Part shown: positions 18,468 to 27,683 of the stretch, piece by piece | How positions within the stretch are numbered: position 1 is the stretch's first letter | Layout of the letters: every line of letters starts with the position of its first letter | Source of the DNA: Paenibacillus spongiae | GTDB taxonomy: Bacteria > Bacillota > Bacilli > Paenibacillales > Paenibacillaceae | Length of the DNA stretch: 64,000 nucleotides | Direction: 5' to 3' | Assembly: GCF_024734895.1 (NCBI RefSeq) | Contig: NZ_CP091430.1 | Coordinates: 4,482,501 to 4,546,500, forward strand | Notes under the pieces: generated by a model | The model's input: only the letters and a program-made list of their open reading frames with translations | Told to the model about the DNA's origin: nothing | Database searches by the model: none | Made by a program: the position numbers and the translations under genes

Positions 18468-19476
18468 TGCTTTCCCCCTCCGTCATCTTTAGAAATAGCT
18501 CTTCAAGCGTCGGCGCTATACGTTGAACGGACAGTACCCCGATATTAGCCCGAACCGCCTTCTCAACGAGTACCGGAATCCGTTCCGCAGGCATCATAGT
18601 GATAAAAGGATGATCGAGATTGGCCAGCAAGCCTTCGTCGATCCGATGCTCATCGGATTCGATCAATCGTACGTCCGCCTCTCCGGCAAGCAGCATGCGT
18701 CCCTCCTCCGGCTGATCGAACTGCCATACCACATAGCTTCCGGCTTGTTCGACCAGCTCGTCCACCGTCCCGACAGCCAATACGCGTCCGCTGCTAATAA
18801 TGGCGACGCGGTCGCACATCAGTTGAATTTCACTGAGCAGATGGCTCGAAATAAACAAGCTCATTCCTTCATTGGCGAGCATGCGAATAAACTCCCGGAG
18901 CTCCTTGATCCCTTTCGGATCGAGGCCGTTCGTCGGCTCGTCCAGGATGAGCAGCTTCGGACGCCCGAGCAGCGCCTGCGCAATCCCCAGGCGCTGGCGC
19001 ATACCAAGCGAATAGGTCTTGACTTTATCGTGAATACGCTGTTCCAGCCGGACGATGTCCACCACTTCGCGTATGCGTTCCGACCCGATATCCCGCTGCA
19101 TCCGTGCAAAGTGTTCGAGATTCTCCCACCCCGTCATATAAGTATAGACCTCAGGATTCTCCACGATACAGCCAATATGGCGAAGCGCCTGCTCGGGATC
19201 GCGATTTACATCGTAACCGCATATCGTGATTTCGCCTGCGGTCGGTTTGATCAGGTCGACGAGCATGCGGATGGTTGTCGTCTTGCCCGATCCGTTCGGG
19301 CCGAGAAAGCCGAATATTTCGCCTGCGCGGACATCGAAGGAAACATCGTGAATAATCGGCTTCCCCCGGATTTTTTTCTTGAGCCCCCGAACGTTCAGCA
19401 CCGTCTCGGCAGGCATCAAATCCTGGTCGGAAGATTCCCGACCGGAAGCTCTCTCTGACGCAGATAGGATGGCCAT
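18460..19476 (-). CDS. ABC transporter ATP-binding protein (partner of the ABC-2 permease)
   Basis: A 338-residue ATPase. It has Walker A GPNGSGKTT, the Q-loop region near GCIVENPEVYTYMTG, signature YSLGMRQRL (LSGGQ-like), Walker B LLILDEPTNGLDP and H-loop ISSHLLSEI. A C-terminal domain of about 90 residues is typical of the bacitracin/natural-product export type. AAGGAGG lies ten bases before the ATG. Overlaps the permease by eight bases. I cannot assign the substrate; antibiotic or lipid efflux is plausible. Confidence 0.92.
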   Translation of the reverse strand: MAILSASERASGRESSDQDLMPAETVLNVRGLKKKIRGKPIIHDVSFDVRAGEIFGFLGPNGSGKTTTIRMLVDLIKPTAGEITICGYDVNRDPEQALRHIGCIVENPEVYTYMTGWENLEHFARMQRDIGSERIREVVDIVRLEQRIHDKVKTYSLGMRQRLGIAQALLGRPKLLILDEPTNGLDPKGIKELREFIRMLANEGMSLFISSHLLSEIQLMCDRVAIISSGRVLAVGTVDELVEQAGSYVVWQFDQPEEGRMLLAGEADVRLIESDEHRIDEGLLANLDHPFITMMPAERIPVLVEKAVRANIGVLSVQRIAPTLEELFLKMTEGESIG

Positions 19477-19531
19477 AATCTGCTAACCTCCTTGGAGATT
19501 CATTCTTCGCGACCCGCTAACGAAAACGCCG

Positions 19532-20356
19532 CTAATCCAGCGATTGGACGATGCGGGCGGCAATTTGGGCATAGCCGTCATGATTCGGATGAAAGTGATC
19601 GGATGACATGTAAGTGCCGATCGTATTCTCGAATAGATCAAAGGTCGGGACTAGCGTCATATTTGGATATTGATGCATGATCGCATACGCCTCTTGATTC
19701 CACTGCTGGATCGTCAAGCTCCCATCACGGAGCTCCTCGATATCATAGAAAGGATTATACAGTCCCATGTAAACGACATGTGCGTCAGGATTGATCTCAT
19801 GAATGCGCTCAATAACCGCTTTGAACCGTTCGATTCCGCTTGGCAGCTGCGCCTTCAGCTGATCCAAATCGACCTCGCCTGTCGCTTCGCTCGCGCTCGT
19901 GCCGGTAGCCAGATGAAACAGATCGTTCCCGCCGATCGAGAACAGGATCAGATTGGATTGCGAGATGGCGTGTTCGTAGCCTTTGTCACTGCGCAACAGC
20001 TCGGCCAGGCGATCGGCACGCATCCCGTTCACAGCCAGATTGTTCGTCATGCTGACCGGCTTGTCCCACTTTTCTCTGAGCAGCGCCATAACCTGCTTGA
20101 CATAGCCTTCGCCTGTGGCGTCTCCCGTGCCTTTCGTCAAGGAATCGCCGATAGCGGTTACGTGGATTTCACTGCTCGCAGACAGCTTGCCGGTCTCCGG
20201 GGGCGGCGCTGCGGGCGACTCGCCGATATAAGTCTCTCCTTGAGGCCACAGCATGTCCTTCACGGCATATCCGAAGCCTGTCAGCATGAGCAGCGTTGCC
20301 GCAACGGCCGTGATGCCGATTGTTCTCCACAGCTTGCCGGATGGTACTTCCTTCAT
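19532..20356 (-). CDS. Membrane-anchored SGNH/GDSL-family hydrolase
   Basis: A 274-residue protein with one N-terminal helix (about 11-30) followed by an SGNH lipase/esterase domain facing outside. Block I is GDSLTKG (Ser near residue 70), block II Gly is in NNLAVNGMRADRL, block III is GGNDLF, and block V is SDHFHPNHDGY (catalytic Asp and His). Related to the YpmR type of Bacillales. Likely an esterase or acyl hydrolase acting on envelope components; the real substrate is unknown. It stands 55 bases after the ABC ATPase start on the same strand, so it could share a transcript with the transporter. Confidence 0.88.
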   Translation of the reverse strand: MKEVPSGKLWRTIGITAVAATLLMLTGFGYAVKDMLWPQGETYIGESPAAPPPETGKLSASSEIHVTAIGDSLTKGTGDATGEGYVKQVMALLREKWDKPVSMTNNLAVNGMRADRLAELLRSDKGYEHAISQSNLILFSIGGNDLFHLATGTSASEATGEVDLDQLKAQLPSGIERFKAVIERIHEINPDAHVVYMGLYNPFYDIEELRDGSLTIQQWNQEAYAIMHQYPNMTLVPTFDLFENTIGTYMSSDHFHPNHDGYAQIAARIVQSLD

Positions 20357-20500
20357 CGCGATGGTACTCTCTCCTTCCGAAGTCGAATCGAATGGATTTC
20401 CATGTTCATTTTTGCCTCATTATCATGATGCTGCAACGTTCATCTGTACTTAAAATAATGCTTTGGAATAAAATATGCAAATCCTCCCTGCAACCGCCCA

Positions 20501-20570
20501 AAAGAAAAACCGGACCAGAAGGGAAAAGGCCTGCCGCTTGGCAGGCTCAGTTCCGACACGTCGGTCCGGC
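20501..20570 (-). terminator. Strong terminator after purT
   Basis: On the minus strand an inner stem GCCTGCC/GGCAGGC lies inside an outer stem CCGGACC/GGTCCGG (arms 20563-20569 and 20510-20516). The outer stem is followed by TTTTTCTTTT. A small CCGAC-AC-GTCGG hairpin overlaps the first arm. Confidence 0.8.
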
Positions 20571-20580
20571 TGTTGCTTGT

Positions 20581-21759
20581 CTATTCGTAAACGATCGCAA
20601 GCGATTCGGCAGCCCGTCTGGCCAGCTCCCGCGCTTGCTCGGTGTCTTCGGCCGTGCTAAGGGCAACGGCCATTCGGCGTCCCGGCTTCGTCGCCGGTTT
20701 ACCGAAAACTCTCACCTGTGTATTCGGAAGCGATAGCGCCTCCTCCAGCCCTTCGATCCGGAATTGCTCGGCTTCGCGGTCTGCTTTGAGCGTATGCGAG
20801 GCACCTGGGGCGATCTGGCGAACCGAGGGAATCGGATATCCCAGAATAGCCCTTGCATGAAGGGCAAACTCGGACAAATCCTGCGTGACCATTGTTACCA
20901 TGCCCGTATCATGCGGTCTTGGCGACACTTCGCTGAATAGAACGCCATCCGCCGTCAGGAATAGTTCAACGCCGTATATGCCGTATCCGCCTAGCTCGCC
21001 CGTAACGGCGCTCGCAATCGCTTCAGCCTGTTGAATTTGCTTCTCCGTCATCTCATGCGGCTGCCATGATTCGATATAATCGCCATCCTTCTGTACATGT
21101 CCTATAGGAGCGCAGAAGGTCGTACCCGATACGGAACGGACGGTTAGCAGCGTAATTTCGGATTCGAAGGAAATGAACCCTTCGACGATTACCCGCTGTT
21201 TCTTCGCCCGGCCGCCATCCATGGCATACTGCCAGCAGGATTCAATCTCCGCTTCGGAGCGGCAGACGCTCTGGCCTTTGCCAGACGAGCTCATAATAGG
21301 TTTAATGACGCAAGGCGTACCGAGCTCCGCTACCGCGGCGCCCAGCTCCTCGAGCGAATCGGCGAACCGGTAAGGCGCCGTGGGCAGACCCAGCGTCTCA
21401 GCCGCAAGGCGGCGGATACCTTCGCGATCCATGGTCAGCTTCGCGGCGCGGGCCGTCGGAACGACATGATAGCCTTCCTGTTCCAGCTCGACTAGCGCAT
21501 CGGTCGCGATGGCCTCAATCTCCGGAACGATCAGATCGGGCCGCTCGGTCAAGATCAAGTCTCGCAATGCAGCCGCATCCAGCATATCGATGACATAAGA
21601 CCTGTGCGCCACCTGCATCGCTGGAGCACCCTCGTAACGGTCCACGGCGATCGTCTCGACCCCGAGACGCTGCGCCTCGATGACGACTTCCTTGCCAAGC
21701 TCGCCGGAGCCGAGGAGCATCATTCTGCGTACCTTATTCGTGTTTGACAATACTTCCAT
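20581..21759 (-). CDS. purT: Formate-dependent GAR transformylase
   Basis: A 392-residue ATP-grasp enzyme making formyl-GAR from GAR, formate and ATP in purine synthesis. The length equals that of E. coli PurT. N-terminal fold with [22 protein letters not shown]-grasp segments [32 protein letters not shown] and [23 protein letters not shown]. The frame runs 38 codons upstream, but AGGAGG 11 bases before the ATG at 21759 marks the start. That site lies inside a perfect inverted repeat in the leader. Monocistronic between two terminator-like hairpins. Confidence 0.93.
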   Translation of the reverse strand: MEVLSNTNKVRRMMLLGSGELGKEVVIEAQRLGVETIAVDRYEGAPAMQVAHRSYVIDMLDAAALRDLILTERPDLIVPEIEAIATDALVELEQEGYHVVPTARAAKLTMDREGIRRLAAETLGLPTAPYRFADSLEELGAAVAELGTPCVIKPIMSSSGKGQSVCRSEAEIESCWQYAMDGGRAKKQRVIVEGFISFESEITLLTVRSVSGTTFCAPIGHVQKDGDYIESWQPHEMTEKQIQQAEAIASAVTGELGGYGIYGVELFLTADGVLFSEVSPRPHDTGMVTMVTQDLSEFALHARAILGYPIPSVRQIAPGASHTLKADREAEQFRIEGLEEALSLPNTQVRVFGKPATKPGRRMAVALSTAEDTEQARELARRAAESLAIVYE

Positions 21760-21765
21760 GAAAAA

Positions 21766-21859
21766 AAGAACCTCCTGGGACGAAAACCGGTTAATCGGAG
21801 AAGCAAATGGGACGCTTCGTATCCGATCGTTTCGTTTTTCTTCCATTGTGGAGGTTCTT
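21766..21859 (-). ncRNA. Structured leader of purT (candidate cis-regulatory RNA)
   Basis: On the minus strand AAGAACCTCC (21859-21850) is perfectly complementary to GGAGGTTCTT (21775-21766), which contains the purT ribosome site and runs into a T tract. Between them lies an 11-bp stem with a 3-base bulge (ATCGGA+GAAGC at 21794-21804 with GCTTC at 21814-21818 and TCCGAT at 21822-21827, plus-strand letters). Such a fold could act as an attenuator or hide the ribosome site. I find no match to the ZTP or purine riboswitch consensus as I remember them. Confidence 0.45.
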
Positions 21860-21887
21860 CCTCTAAAAATCAATCCATATTGTTCAA

Positions 21888-23717
21888 TTATGCCGTCAAA
21901 AAGCGATATTGCGCTTCAATCAAGCCGTTATACGTGCCTTTGTGGCGAATGAGCTCGTCATGCGTTCCTTGCTCCACGATCGAGCCGTGATCAAGCACGA
22001 CAATCCGATCCGCATTGCGGATCGTGGACAAACGGTGCGCCACAATAAACGATGTCCGTCCCATTAAGAGCTTCTTGAGCGCCTCTTGGATCTTGAGCTC
22101 CGTCTCGGTATCGATGCTGGCCGTCGCCTCGTCGAGAATCAATACCCGCGGGTCGGCGATCAGTGCCCGTGCGAACGACAAGAGCTGCCGTTGTCCCATC
22201 GAGAGCACGCTGCCGCGCTCCTGCACCTGCGTATCGTAGCCATCGGGCAGATCCATAATGAAATCGTGGGCATCGACGGCTTTGGCCGCTTGCACGACAT
22301 CATCGTCCGTCGCATCCAGCCGGCCGAAGCGGATATTGTCGCGAATCGAACCGGAGAAGATAAAGGTGTCCTGGAGGACGACTCCGACCTGGGAACGGAC
22401 GCTATCCAGCGTAACGCTGCGAATATCGATTCCGTCAATCTTGACGGCCCCTTGTACCGGATCATAGAAGCGGCACAGCAGGTTCATAATCGTACTCTTG
22501 CCCGAGCCTGTATGGCCGACAAGCGCAATCGTTTGCCCGGCTTTGACATTCAAGTTGATTCCTTTCAATGCCGGGCGTCCCTTCTCATACTCGAAGACGA
22601 GATTCTCGAAGGATACATCGCCGCGAATCGCCGGCAGCGGACGGGCGTCCGGCAGCTCGGCTACCGTCGGCTTCTCATCGATAAATTCGAAGATCCGCTC
22701 GGAGGAAGCCATTGCAATTAACAGCTGTGCGTACATTTGACCCAGCCGGTTGATCGGATCCCAGAAGTTCCCGATATAGTTCGCGAAGCCGACCAGCAAG
22801 CCGACTGTGATGGCGCCGGTCTGGATGAGATGCGAGCCGTACCAGAACAGAATGAGTGTCCCGATCGCCGACGTGACTTCAATAATCGGGCCGAACGCTT
22901 GGTTCATGGCGGAAGCCCGGTTCCATGCCTTAATGTTGATGTTGTTTACGTGATTGAAGAATTTGAAATTCGCTTTCTCCTGCGTATAGGCCTGGGTTAC
23001 CCGCATGCCTTGGATCGATTCGTTCAAGTGGGCATTGATGCGGGACTGCTTCATCCGGACATCCTGCCACGCGAATCGGATCCGTTTGCGAAGCGCCGTC
23101 GAGACGACGAACATAAGCGGAACGGTCACCATAATCGCAAGACCGAGCTTAAAGTTCCATAGAAGCAGGATGACCACGATACCGACCAGCTGTACGCAGT
23201 CCATCAGCAGGTTGACGACCCCGTTCGTAAACAAGTCCTGCAGCGCGTTTACGTCGTTCGTGACGCGGACGAGCACGGAGCCCGCAGGGCGTTTATCGAA
23301 GAACCGGAACGACAGCTTCTGAATATGGCGGAACAAGTCTTTCCGCAGGTCATAGATGACGCGCTGTCCGATGAGGTTCGTATACTTGATACGGAACGTG
23401 TTGGCCGCCCATTGAATAATATAGAGAGCAATCATGAGTCCTGCGTACATATAGAGCTTGCTCAGGCTCGGTTCGCCTACTTTGGGCGCAATGGCTTCGT
23501 CGATCGCCAATATGATTAGGGCCGGAATGGCAAGCCTTGTGGCCGTGCCAAGCACCATCATAACGAGAACGATCGGAATCATTTGCTTGCTGTATGGCTT
23601 CATGTACGTGAATAGTCTGGCGAGCTGCGCCCAGTTAAACGGTTTCTCGATTACGTCGTCATCCTTATAAATAAACCGCTCGCGCTTGTCGTTACGAGCT
23701 GATTGCTGCTCACTCAC
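21888..23717 (-). CDS. Heterodimeric ABC exporter subunit, catalytic-glutamate half
   Basis: A 609-residue half-transporter with six helices (about 45-340), then a nucleotide-binding domain: Walker [11 protein letters not shown]-loop [13 protein letters not shown], altered signature SMGQRQ in place of SGGQ, Walker [12 protein letters not shown] (catalytic Glu present) and switch His in [10 protein letters not shown]. It starts at GTG in a GTGA overlap with the partner's stop. Resembles BmrD/YheH-type and TM288-type subunits. Probably exports drugs or lipids; the substrate is unknown. The altered signature matches an asymmetric, single-active-site transporter. Confidence 0.92.
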   Translation of the reverse strand: MSEQQSARNDKRERFIYKDDDVIEKPFNWAQLARLFTYMKPYSKQMIPIVLVMMVLGTATRLAIPALIILAIDEAIAPKVGEPSLSKLYMYAGLMIALYIIQWAANTFRIKYTNLIGQRVIYDLRKDLFRHIQKLSFRFFDKRPAGSVLVRVTNDVNALQDLFTNGVVNLLMDCVQLVGIVVILLLWNFKLGLAIMVTVPLMFVVSTALRKRIRFAWQDVRMKQSRINAHLNESIQGMRVTQAYTQEKANFKFFNHVNNINIKAWNRASAMNQAFGPIIEVTSAIGTLILFWYGSHLIQTGAITVGLLVGFANYIGNFWDPINRLGQMYAQLLIAMASSERIFEFIDEKPTVAELPDARPLPAIRGDVSFENLVFEYEKGRPALKGINLNVKAGQTIALVGHTGSGKSTIMNLLCRFYDPVQGAVKIDGIDIRSVTLDSVRSQVGVVLQDTFIFSGSIRDNIRFGRLDATDDDVVQAAKAVDAHDFIMDLPDGYDTQVQERGSVLSMGQRQLLSFARALIADPRVLILDEATASIDTETELKIQEALKKLLMGRTSFIVAHRLSTIRNADRIVVLDHGSIVEQGTHDELIRHKGTYNGLIEAQYRFLTA

Positions 23718-25492
23718 TGTGCGACCCTTCTTTCCAACTTCGCCGCATCGGCTGTCCGGTCCGGCCGATCGGCATATTGAATATTGTACGTGTCCTGATA
23801 TGGACCCGGAACTTGAATCAACGCTTCATGCTTGCCGCGCTGCACGACATGGCCTTTATCGAATACCAGTATTTCGTCGGCATGCCGAAGCGAAGATATC
23901 CGGTGGGCGATAACGAAGGTCGTGCGTCCGGCCATTACTTCCTTGAACCCGGCCTGGATTTCATGCTCGGTTTCCATATCTACGGCGCTTGTCGCATCAT
24001 CTAATATGAGAATCCGCGGATTGATAATAAGTGCGCGTGCGATCGCGATCCGCTGCTTCTGGCCGCCGGACAGACCCATTCCCCGTTCTCCGACAAGCGT
24101 GTCGTATCCGTCAGGCAGCTCCATGATGAAGTCGTGCGCCTTGGCCAGCTTAGCCGCATGAAAAATTTGTTCGTCCGTCACGTTGCTCACTCCGTATGCG
24201 ATATTATCGCGGATGGAGCAGGAGAACAAGAACGTTTCTTGAAAGACGATCGCAATCTGCGAACGCAAGTCTTCGATCGGCATATCGCGGATGTCGATCC
24301 CATCGATCGAGATCGAGCCCTGCTTAATATTGTAAGCGCGCATAAGCAGCTGGATGACGGTCGATTTGCCCGATCCGGTGCCTCCGAGCAGACCGATAAC
24401 CGATCCGGGAGGCGCATCGATGGTCAGGTCGCTCACCGCAGGCGTTTTGTCCGCGTAGTTGAACGTCACGTTGTTGAACTGGACATAGCCTTCCATCTGC
24501 GGATGCTTCTTCGCTGCGGATGCTTCGCTGTCCTTGACGTGAATGTACTCGTTAAGAAGTTCCGTCAAGCGCTCTCCCGACGCTTTCGCCTGCGTGTAGT
24601 TGTTAATGTGAAAGCCTATTCCCCACATGGGTCCGATAATGTACCAGATCATACTGAAGAAGGCAACCAATGAGCCAAGCGTCAGCGAAGACTTAATAAC
24701 CAGGGTTCCGCCCACGACGAGCAGGATGACGACGCTGATGCTGGCCAGCAATTCCATAACCGGGAAGAACCGCGCCCACAGATTCGAAGCGCCGATCTGA
24801 TTCGTTTTGTACGCTTCGCTGCGCATGGAAAATTTATCGACTTCGTGCGGCTCGCGCGCGAATGACTTCACCGTGCGCACGCCTGTAATATTCTCTTGTA
24901 CCGCTGTGGTCAGATTACTCATGGCCAGCCGCATTTCGCGGAAGGCCGGATGAATCCGTTTCTCGAAGCGGATGGCCGTTACGGCAAGCAGCGGCATCGT
25001 CACGAGGGTGACCAATGTCAGCTGCCAATGGATCGAGAACATCATGATGGCACCGAATACGATCATCAGAAACATGTTGAGCAGCTGCGCAAAGCCGAAT
25101 CCGATGAAGTTCCGCACACCCTCCAGATCAGCCGTCAGCCGCGACATGAGATCGCCCGTACGAGCCGTGTCGTAGTATTGAAACGACAGTGTCTGAAGCT
25201 TCTCGTAGCAGGCGTTCCGCAGGCGGAAGGCGACCCGGTTGCCGAGTCTGCCGCCGAATAAGCCGTGTAAAAATTGCATCGTGCCCTTCAGAATGACGAC
25301 TCCGACGACAGTGAGCGCCACCGCCGGAACAAGTTCGTACTTCTCGGGACCGATGACATCGTCGATCAGAAACCGGAGCATGTTCGGATAAACGAGCCCC
25401 AGCGCCGTCGCGATAACCAAAAATCCGATTGAAGCAATAAAGCTTCTGCGTTCCGGCCAAAAATACGGTTTCAATTGCCTAAAGACGTCCAA
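23714..25492 (-). CDS. Heterodimeric ABC exporter subunit, degenerate-site half
   Basis: A 592-residue half-transporter with six helices (about 18-320) and a nucleotide-binding domain: Walker A GGTGSGKST, Q-loop IVFQETFLFSCSI, canonical signature LSGGQKQR, and Walker B LILDDATSAVD, in which the catalytic glutamate is replaced by Asp. This Walker B change together with the partner's SMGQ signature makes one of the two ATP sites degenerate, as in BmrC/BmrD and TM287/288. It starts at TTG with an AGAGG site six bases upstream. First gene of the two-gene operon. Confidence 0.92.
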   Translation of the reverse strand: MDVFRQLKPYFWPERRSFIASIGFLVIATALGLVYPNMLRFLIDDVIGPEKYELVPAVALTVVGVVILKGTMQFLHGLFGGRLGNRVAFRLRNACYEKLQTLSFQYYDTARTGDLMSRLTADLEGVRNFIGFGFAQLLNMFLMIVFGAIMMFSIHWQLTLVTLVTMPLLAVTAIRFEKRIHPAFREMRLAMSNLTTAVQENITGVRTVKSFAREPHEVDKFSMRSEAYKTNQIGASNLWARFFPVMELLASISVVILLVVGGTLVIKSSLTLGSLVAFFSMIWYIIGPMWGIGFHINNYTQAKASGERLTELLNEYIHVKDSEASAAKKHPQMEGYVQFNNVTFNYADKTPAVSDLTIDAPPGSVIGLLGGTGSGKSTVIQLLMRAYNIKQGSISIDGIDIRDMPIEDLRSQIAIVFQETFLFSCSIRDNIAYGVSNVTDEQIFHAAKLAKAHDFIMELPDGYDTLVGERGMGLSGGQKQRIAIARALIINPRILILDDATSAVDMETEHEIQAGFKEVMAGRTTFVIAHRISSLRHADEILVFDKGHVVQRGKHEALIQVPGPYQDTYNIQYADRPDRTADAAKLERRVAQ

Positions 25493-25730
25493 TTCTTTCC
25501 TCTCCCCGGTGCTTCTATATTATGAATATGAATGAATATTAACAGCATCAATCCGCTTCGGCAAACAACGCAGAATCGCGAATAAATGGCAATAACCGCT
25601 TTCTTACCCATCCTGGCAGCTAGTGGGGGGGTATTCTCCGATATCGTCGCAAATCAACGTGAATAGATGCGTATTGCTCCGTTTTTGCACATTTATCCCT
25701 TGTTTTTGCATGATTTATTTTTTTGGAAAT

Positions 25731-25779
25731 AAAAAGAAAGCCGCAACCAGTAGCTGGAAACTACCGGTTGCGGCTTTTC
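25731..25779. terminator. Terminator at the 3' end of dynA; rest of the 25493-25805 gap
   Basis: Perfect 12-base arms AAAGCCGCAACC (25737-25748) and GGTTGCGGCTTT (25766-25777) with T-rich runs on both strands (TTTCTTTTTATTT for the minus-strand gene). The other 260 bases of the gap hold only an AT-rich segment upstream of the ABC exporter and no coding or RNA signal that I recognise. Confidence 0.85.
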
Positions 25780-25805
25780 TCATTCATCTGACAATCAAGC
25801 GGCGA

Positions 25806-27683
25806 TTAAATATCCGCAAGCGCCTCTCCAAGCTGCTGCAGGGACTCGACATCCGCGCTGCCGCTTAGCGAGTCCTGTTTGCCCTTCACGAAAGCATCGA
25901 TATCGCTTTGCATCGTCCAGGCGCTTGCATGCATCGTTTCCTGCCAGAGCTGCGCATAACGGCTCTTCCATGCAAGCTCCGCCCTGCCGAGCCAGCTTTG
26001 CAGCGGGTCGGCCAATTCCGCTTCCAGCGCTTTGCGCATGGCGGCCTTTCCTTCCCCTTCGAAGAAATGACGAGGTGACTTGAATCGGCTCCACAGCCAT
26101 TTTGGCTCCATAGCCTCCGCCTGCCACGACGGCTGCTCCTCTGGAGAAGGAATATCCAAGGACGGGAATGCGGAAGCCGTGAAGCCCTCCAATATCTTCA
26201 CAAGCTCCTCCGCCGTATCGGAATACTTCTTCGCGCCAAGCTTCGCAAGGGTATTATCCAGACGGAGCGAGGTCGCCTCCAGCTCCTGTGCCAGCTCGAT
26301 CTGCAGCAGACGCTGCAGATCCAGCCAGGAGGTCCACAGCGCTTTGCGCATATCGCGGCCGTCATCCTCCAGTGTGGAAGGGTTGAAAGCAAAGTTGTAG
26401 TGATCGCCGAAGCGGAATTGAATCCGCTGCAGGACGTAGAACAACAGCTCCTTCAGCTCCTGCTCCAGCTGTACATTGGCCGAAAGATTCTCCAAGGTGG
26501 ACGCGACCGCCTTGGCTTCCTCGGCGCGACCGGCCAGCAGCGACCGCTCGGCTTCCCGGGTAGCCGCATCGCCAGTTGCTGCCTTGAGCCATCCTGCGAT
26601 CGTATGACGCGCCCGTTCAAGCTCTTGCTCCGCCGAAGCTACAGCCAAACTGCCCAGATCGCCCTTCGTGAAGGCGAGGAACGCGGCTTCGAAATCGCGG
26701 ATGCCCGATTGCTCGAGCAGCCCGCTGCTGGAGGTTTGCTTGCCCTCAAGCGCCGCCAAGCTGGACACCGGGAACATCCGAGGGAAGCGTATGCCATGCT
26801 GCTGGAGGTTCCGCTGGACATGCGCCAGCACCCCTTCCAGCTCTTCATCGCTGGCAGCCAAGTCAGCGGCATTAACGATGAAGAACATCTTATCCAGCTC
26901 GAATTGGTCCTTCACGCGGCCAAGCTGCAGCAGAAATTGACGGTCCGCTTGGGAGAATGCATGATTGTAATACGTCACGAACAAAATCGCATCCGCGTTC
27001 TTGATGTAATTGAAGGCGACGCCGGTATGACGGGCATTCACGGAATCGGCTCCTGGCGTATCGACGAGCACGATGCCCTGCGCGGTGAGGGGGTTATCGT
27101 GATGCAGCTCAATCTCGCTCACGAAGCAGGATCGCGATTCTTCCGCCACGTAACGCCGGTATTCCGCGGTATCGACCGCAAGCTTCGTGCCAAGCAGTGA
27201 TTCGTGCTCCTGCCACCCCTTCGCCGCCGCTTTCAGGAAGCTGTAATGCGGGCGTCCTCCCGCATGAACAGCGCCCGGCGACAGCTTGCCGATCGCTTGA
27301 AGAAGCTGCGGCTCGCTGAAGCCGGTTACGTCTTCGCCTAACAGGGCAAGCGAGTAGGCCAAATCACCCAGCATCGCTTCCTTGGACTTCATCATGACCG
27401 ATGCCGAGCCATGCGGCCGCTCATCGGTCGGCGGCACGATGCGGTTGACCGCAGCCGTTGTCGGATTCGGCGACACCGGCAGCACCGCATCGCCGAGCAG
27501 CGCATTGGCCAGCGAGGATTTCCCCGCGCTGAACGCGCCGAACAGCGCGATCGTGAACCGGCTGCGCTGCAGCCGGTCGGCTTTGTCGCGCATCGCGCGG
27601 ACGGACGATGCGAGCGCCTCGTAGGGCGCGAGCAGGTCCGCCGCTTGGCGCAGCCGCGCCGCAGCCTGCCGCTGCGGCGCCAA
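25806..27683 (-). CDS. dynA: Dynamin-like GTPase, C-terminal half (frameshifted from the N-terminal half)
   Basis: Second GTPase head of a DynA-type bacterial dynamin. P-loop GAFSAGKSSLAN, switch 2 DTPGADS and NKxD-like FIVNAADL, then a long helical stalk. The frame begins at a weak TTG with no ribosome site, and its open part extends upstream only to a TGA at 27768-27770. The N-terminal half lies in the frame one base away. One extra C in the C5 run (27763-27759, read on the minus strand) would join them into about 1,240 residues, close to the 1,193 of Bacillus subtilis DynA. Membrane-fusion and phage-stress protection are known for DynA. Either a real mutation, a sequencing error, or -1 slippage. 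Confidence 0.8.
   Translation of the reverse strand: MAPQRQAAARLRQAADLLAPYEALASSVRAMRDKADRLQRSRFTIALFGAFSAGKSSLANALLGDAVLPVSPNPTTAAVNRIVPPTDERPHGSASVMMKSKEAMLGDLAYSLALLGEDVTGFSEPQLLQAIGKLSPGAVHAGGRPHYSFLKAAAKGWQEHESLLGTKLAVDTAEYRRYVAEESRSCFVSEIELHHDNPLTAQGIVLVDTPGADSVNARHTGVAFNYIKNADAILFVTYYNHAFSQADRQFLLQLGRVKDQFELDKMFFIVNAADLAASDEELEGVLAHVQRNLQQHGIRFPRMFPVSSLAALEGKQTSSSGLLEQSGIRDFEAAFLAFTKGDLGSLAVASAEQELERARHTIAGWLKAATGDAATREAERSLLAGRAEEAKAVASTLENLSANVQLEQELKELLFYVLQRIQFRFGDHYNFAFNPSTLEDDGRDMRKALWTSWLDLQRLLQIELAQELEATSLRLDNTLAKLGAKKYSDTAEELVKILEGFTASAFPSLDIPSPEEQPSWQAEAMEPKWLWSRFKSPRHFFEGEGKAAMRKALEAELADPLQSWLGRAELAWKSRYAQLWQETMHASAWTMQSDIDAFVKGKQDSLSGSADVESLQQLGEALADI

Noticed and set aside
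21760-21873. ZTP or guanine riboswitch in front of purT
   Set aside because: The leader lacks the conserved cores of these classes as I know them; only a general hairpin structure is supported.
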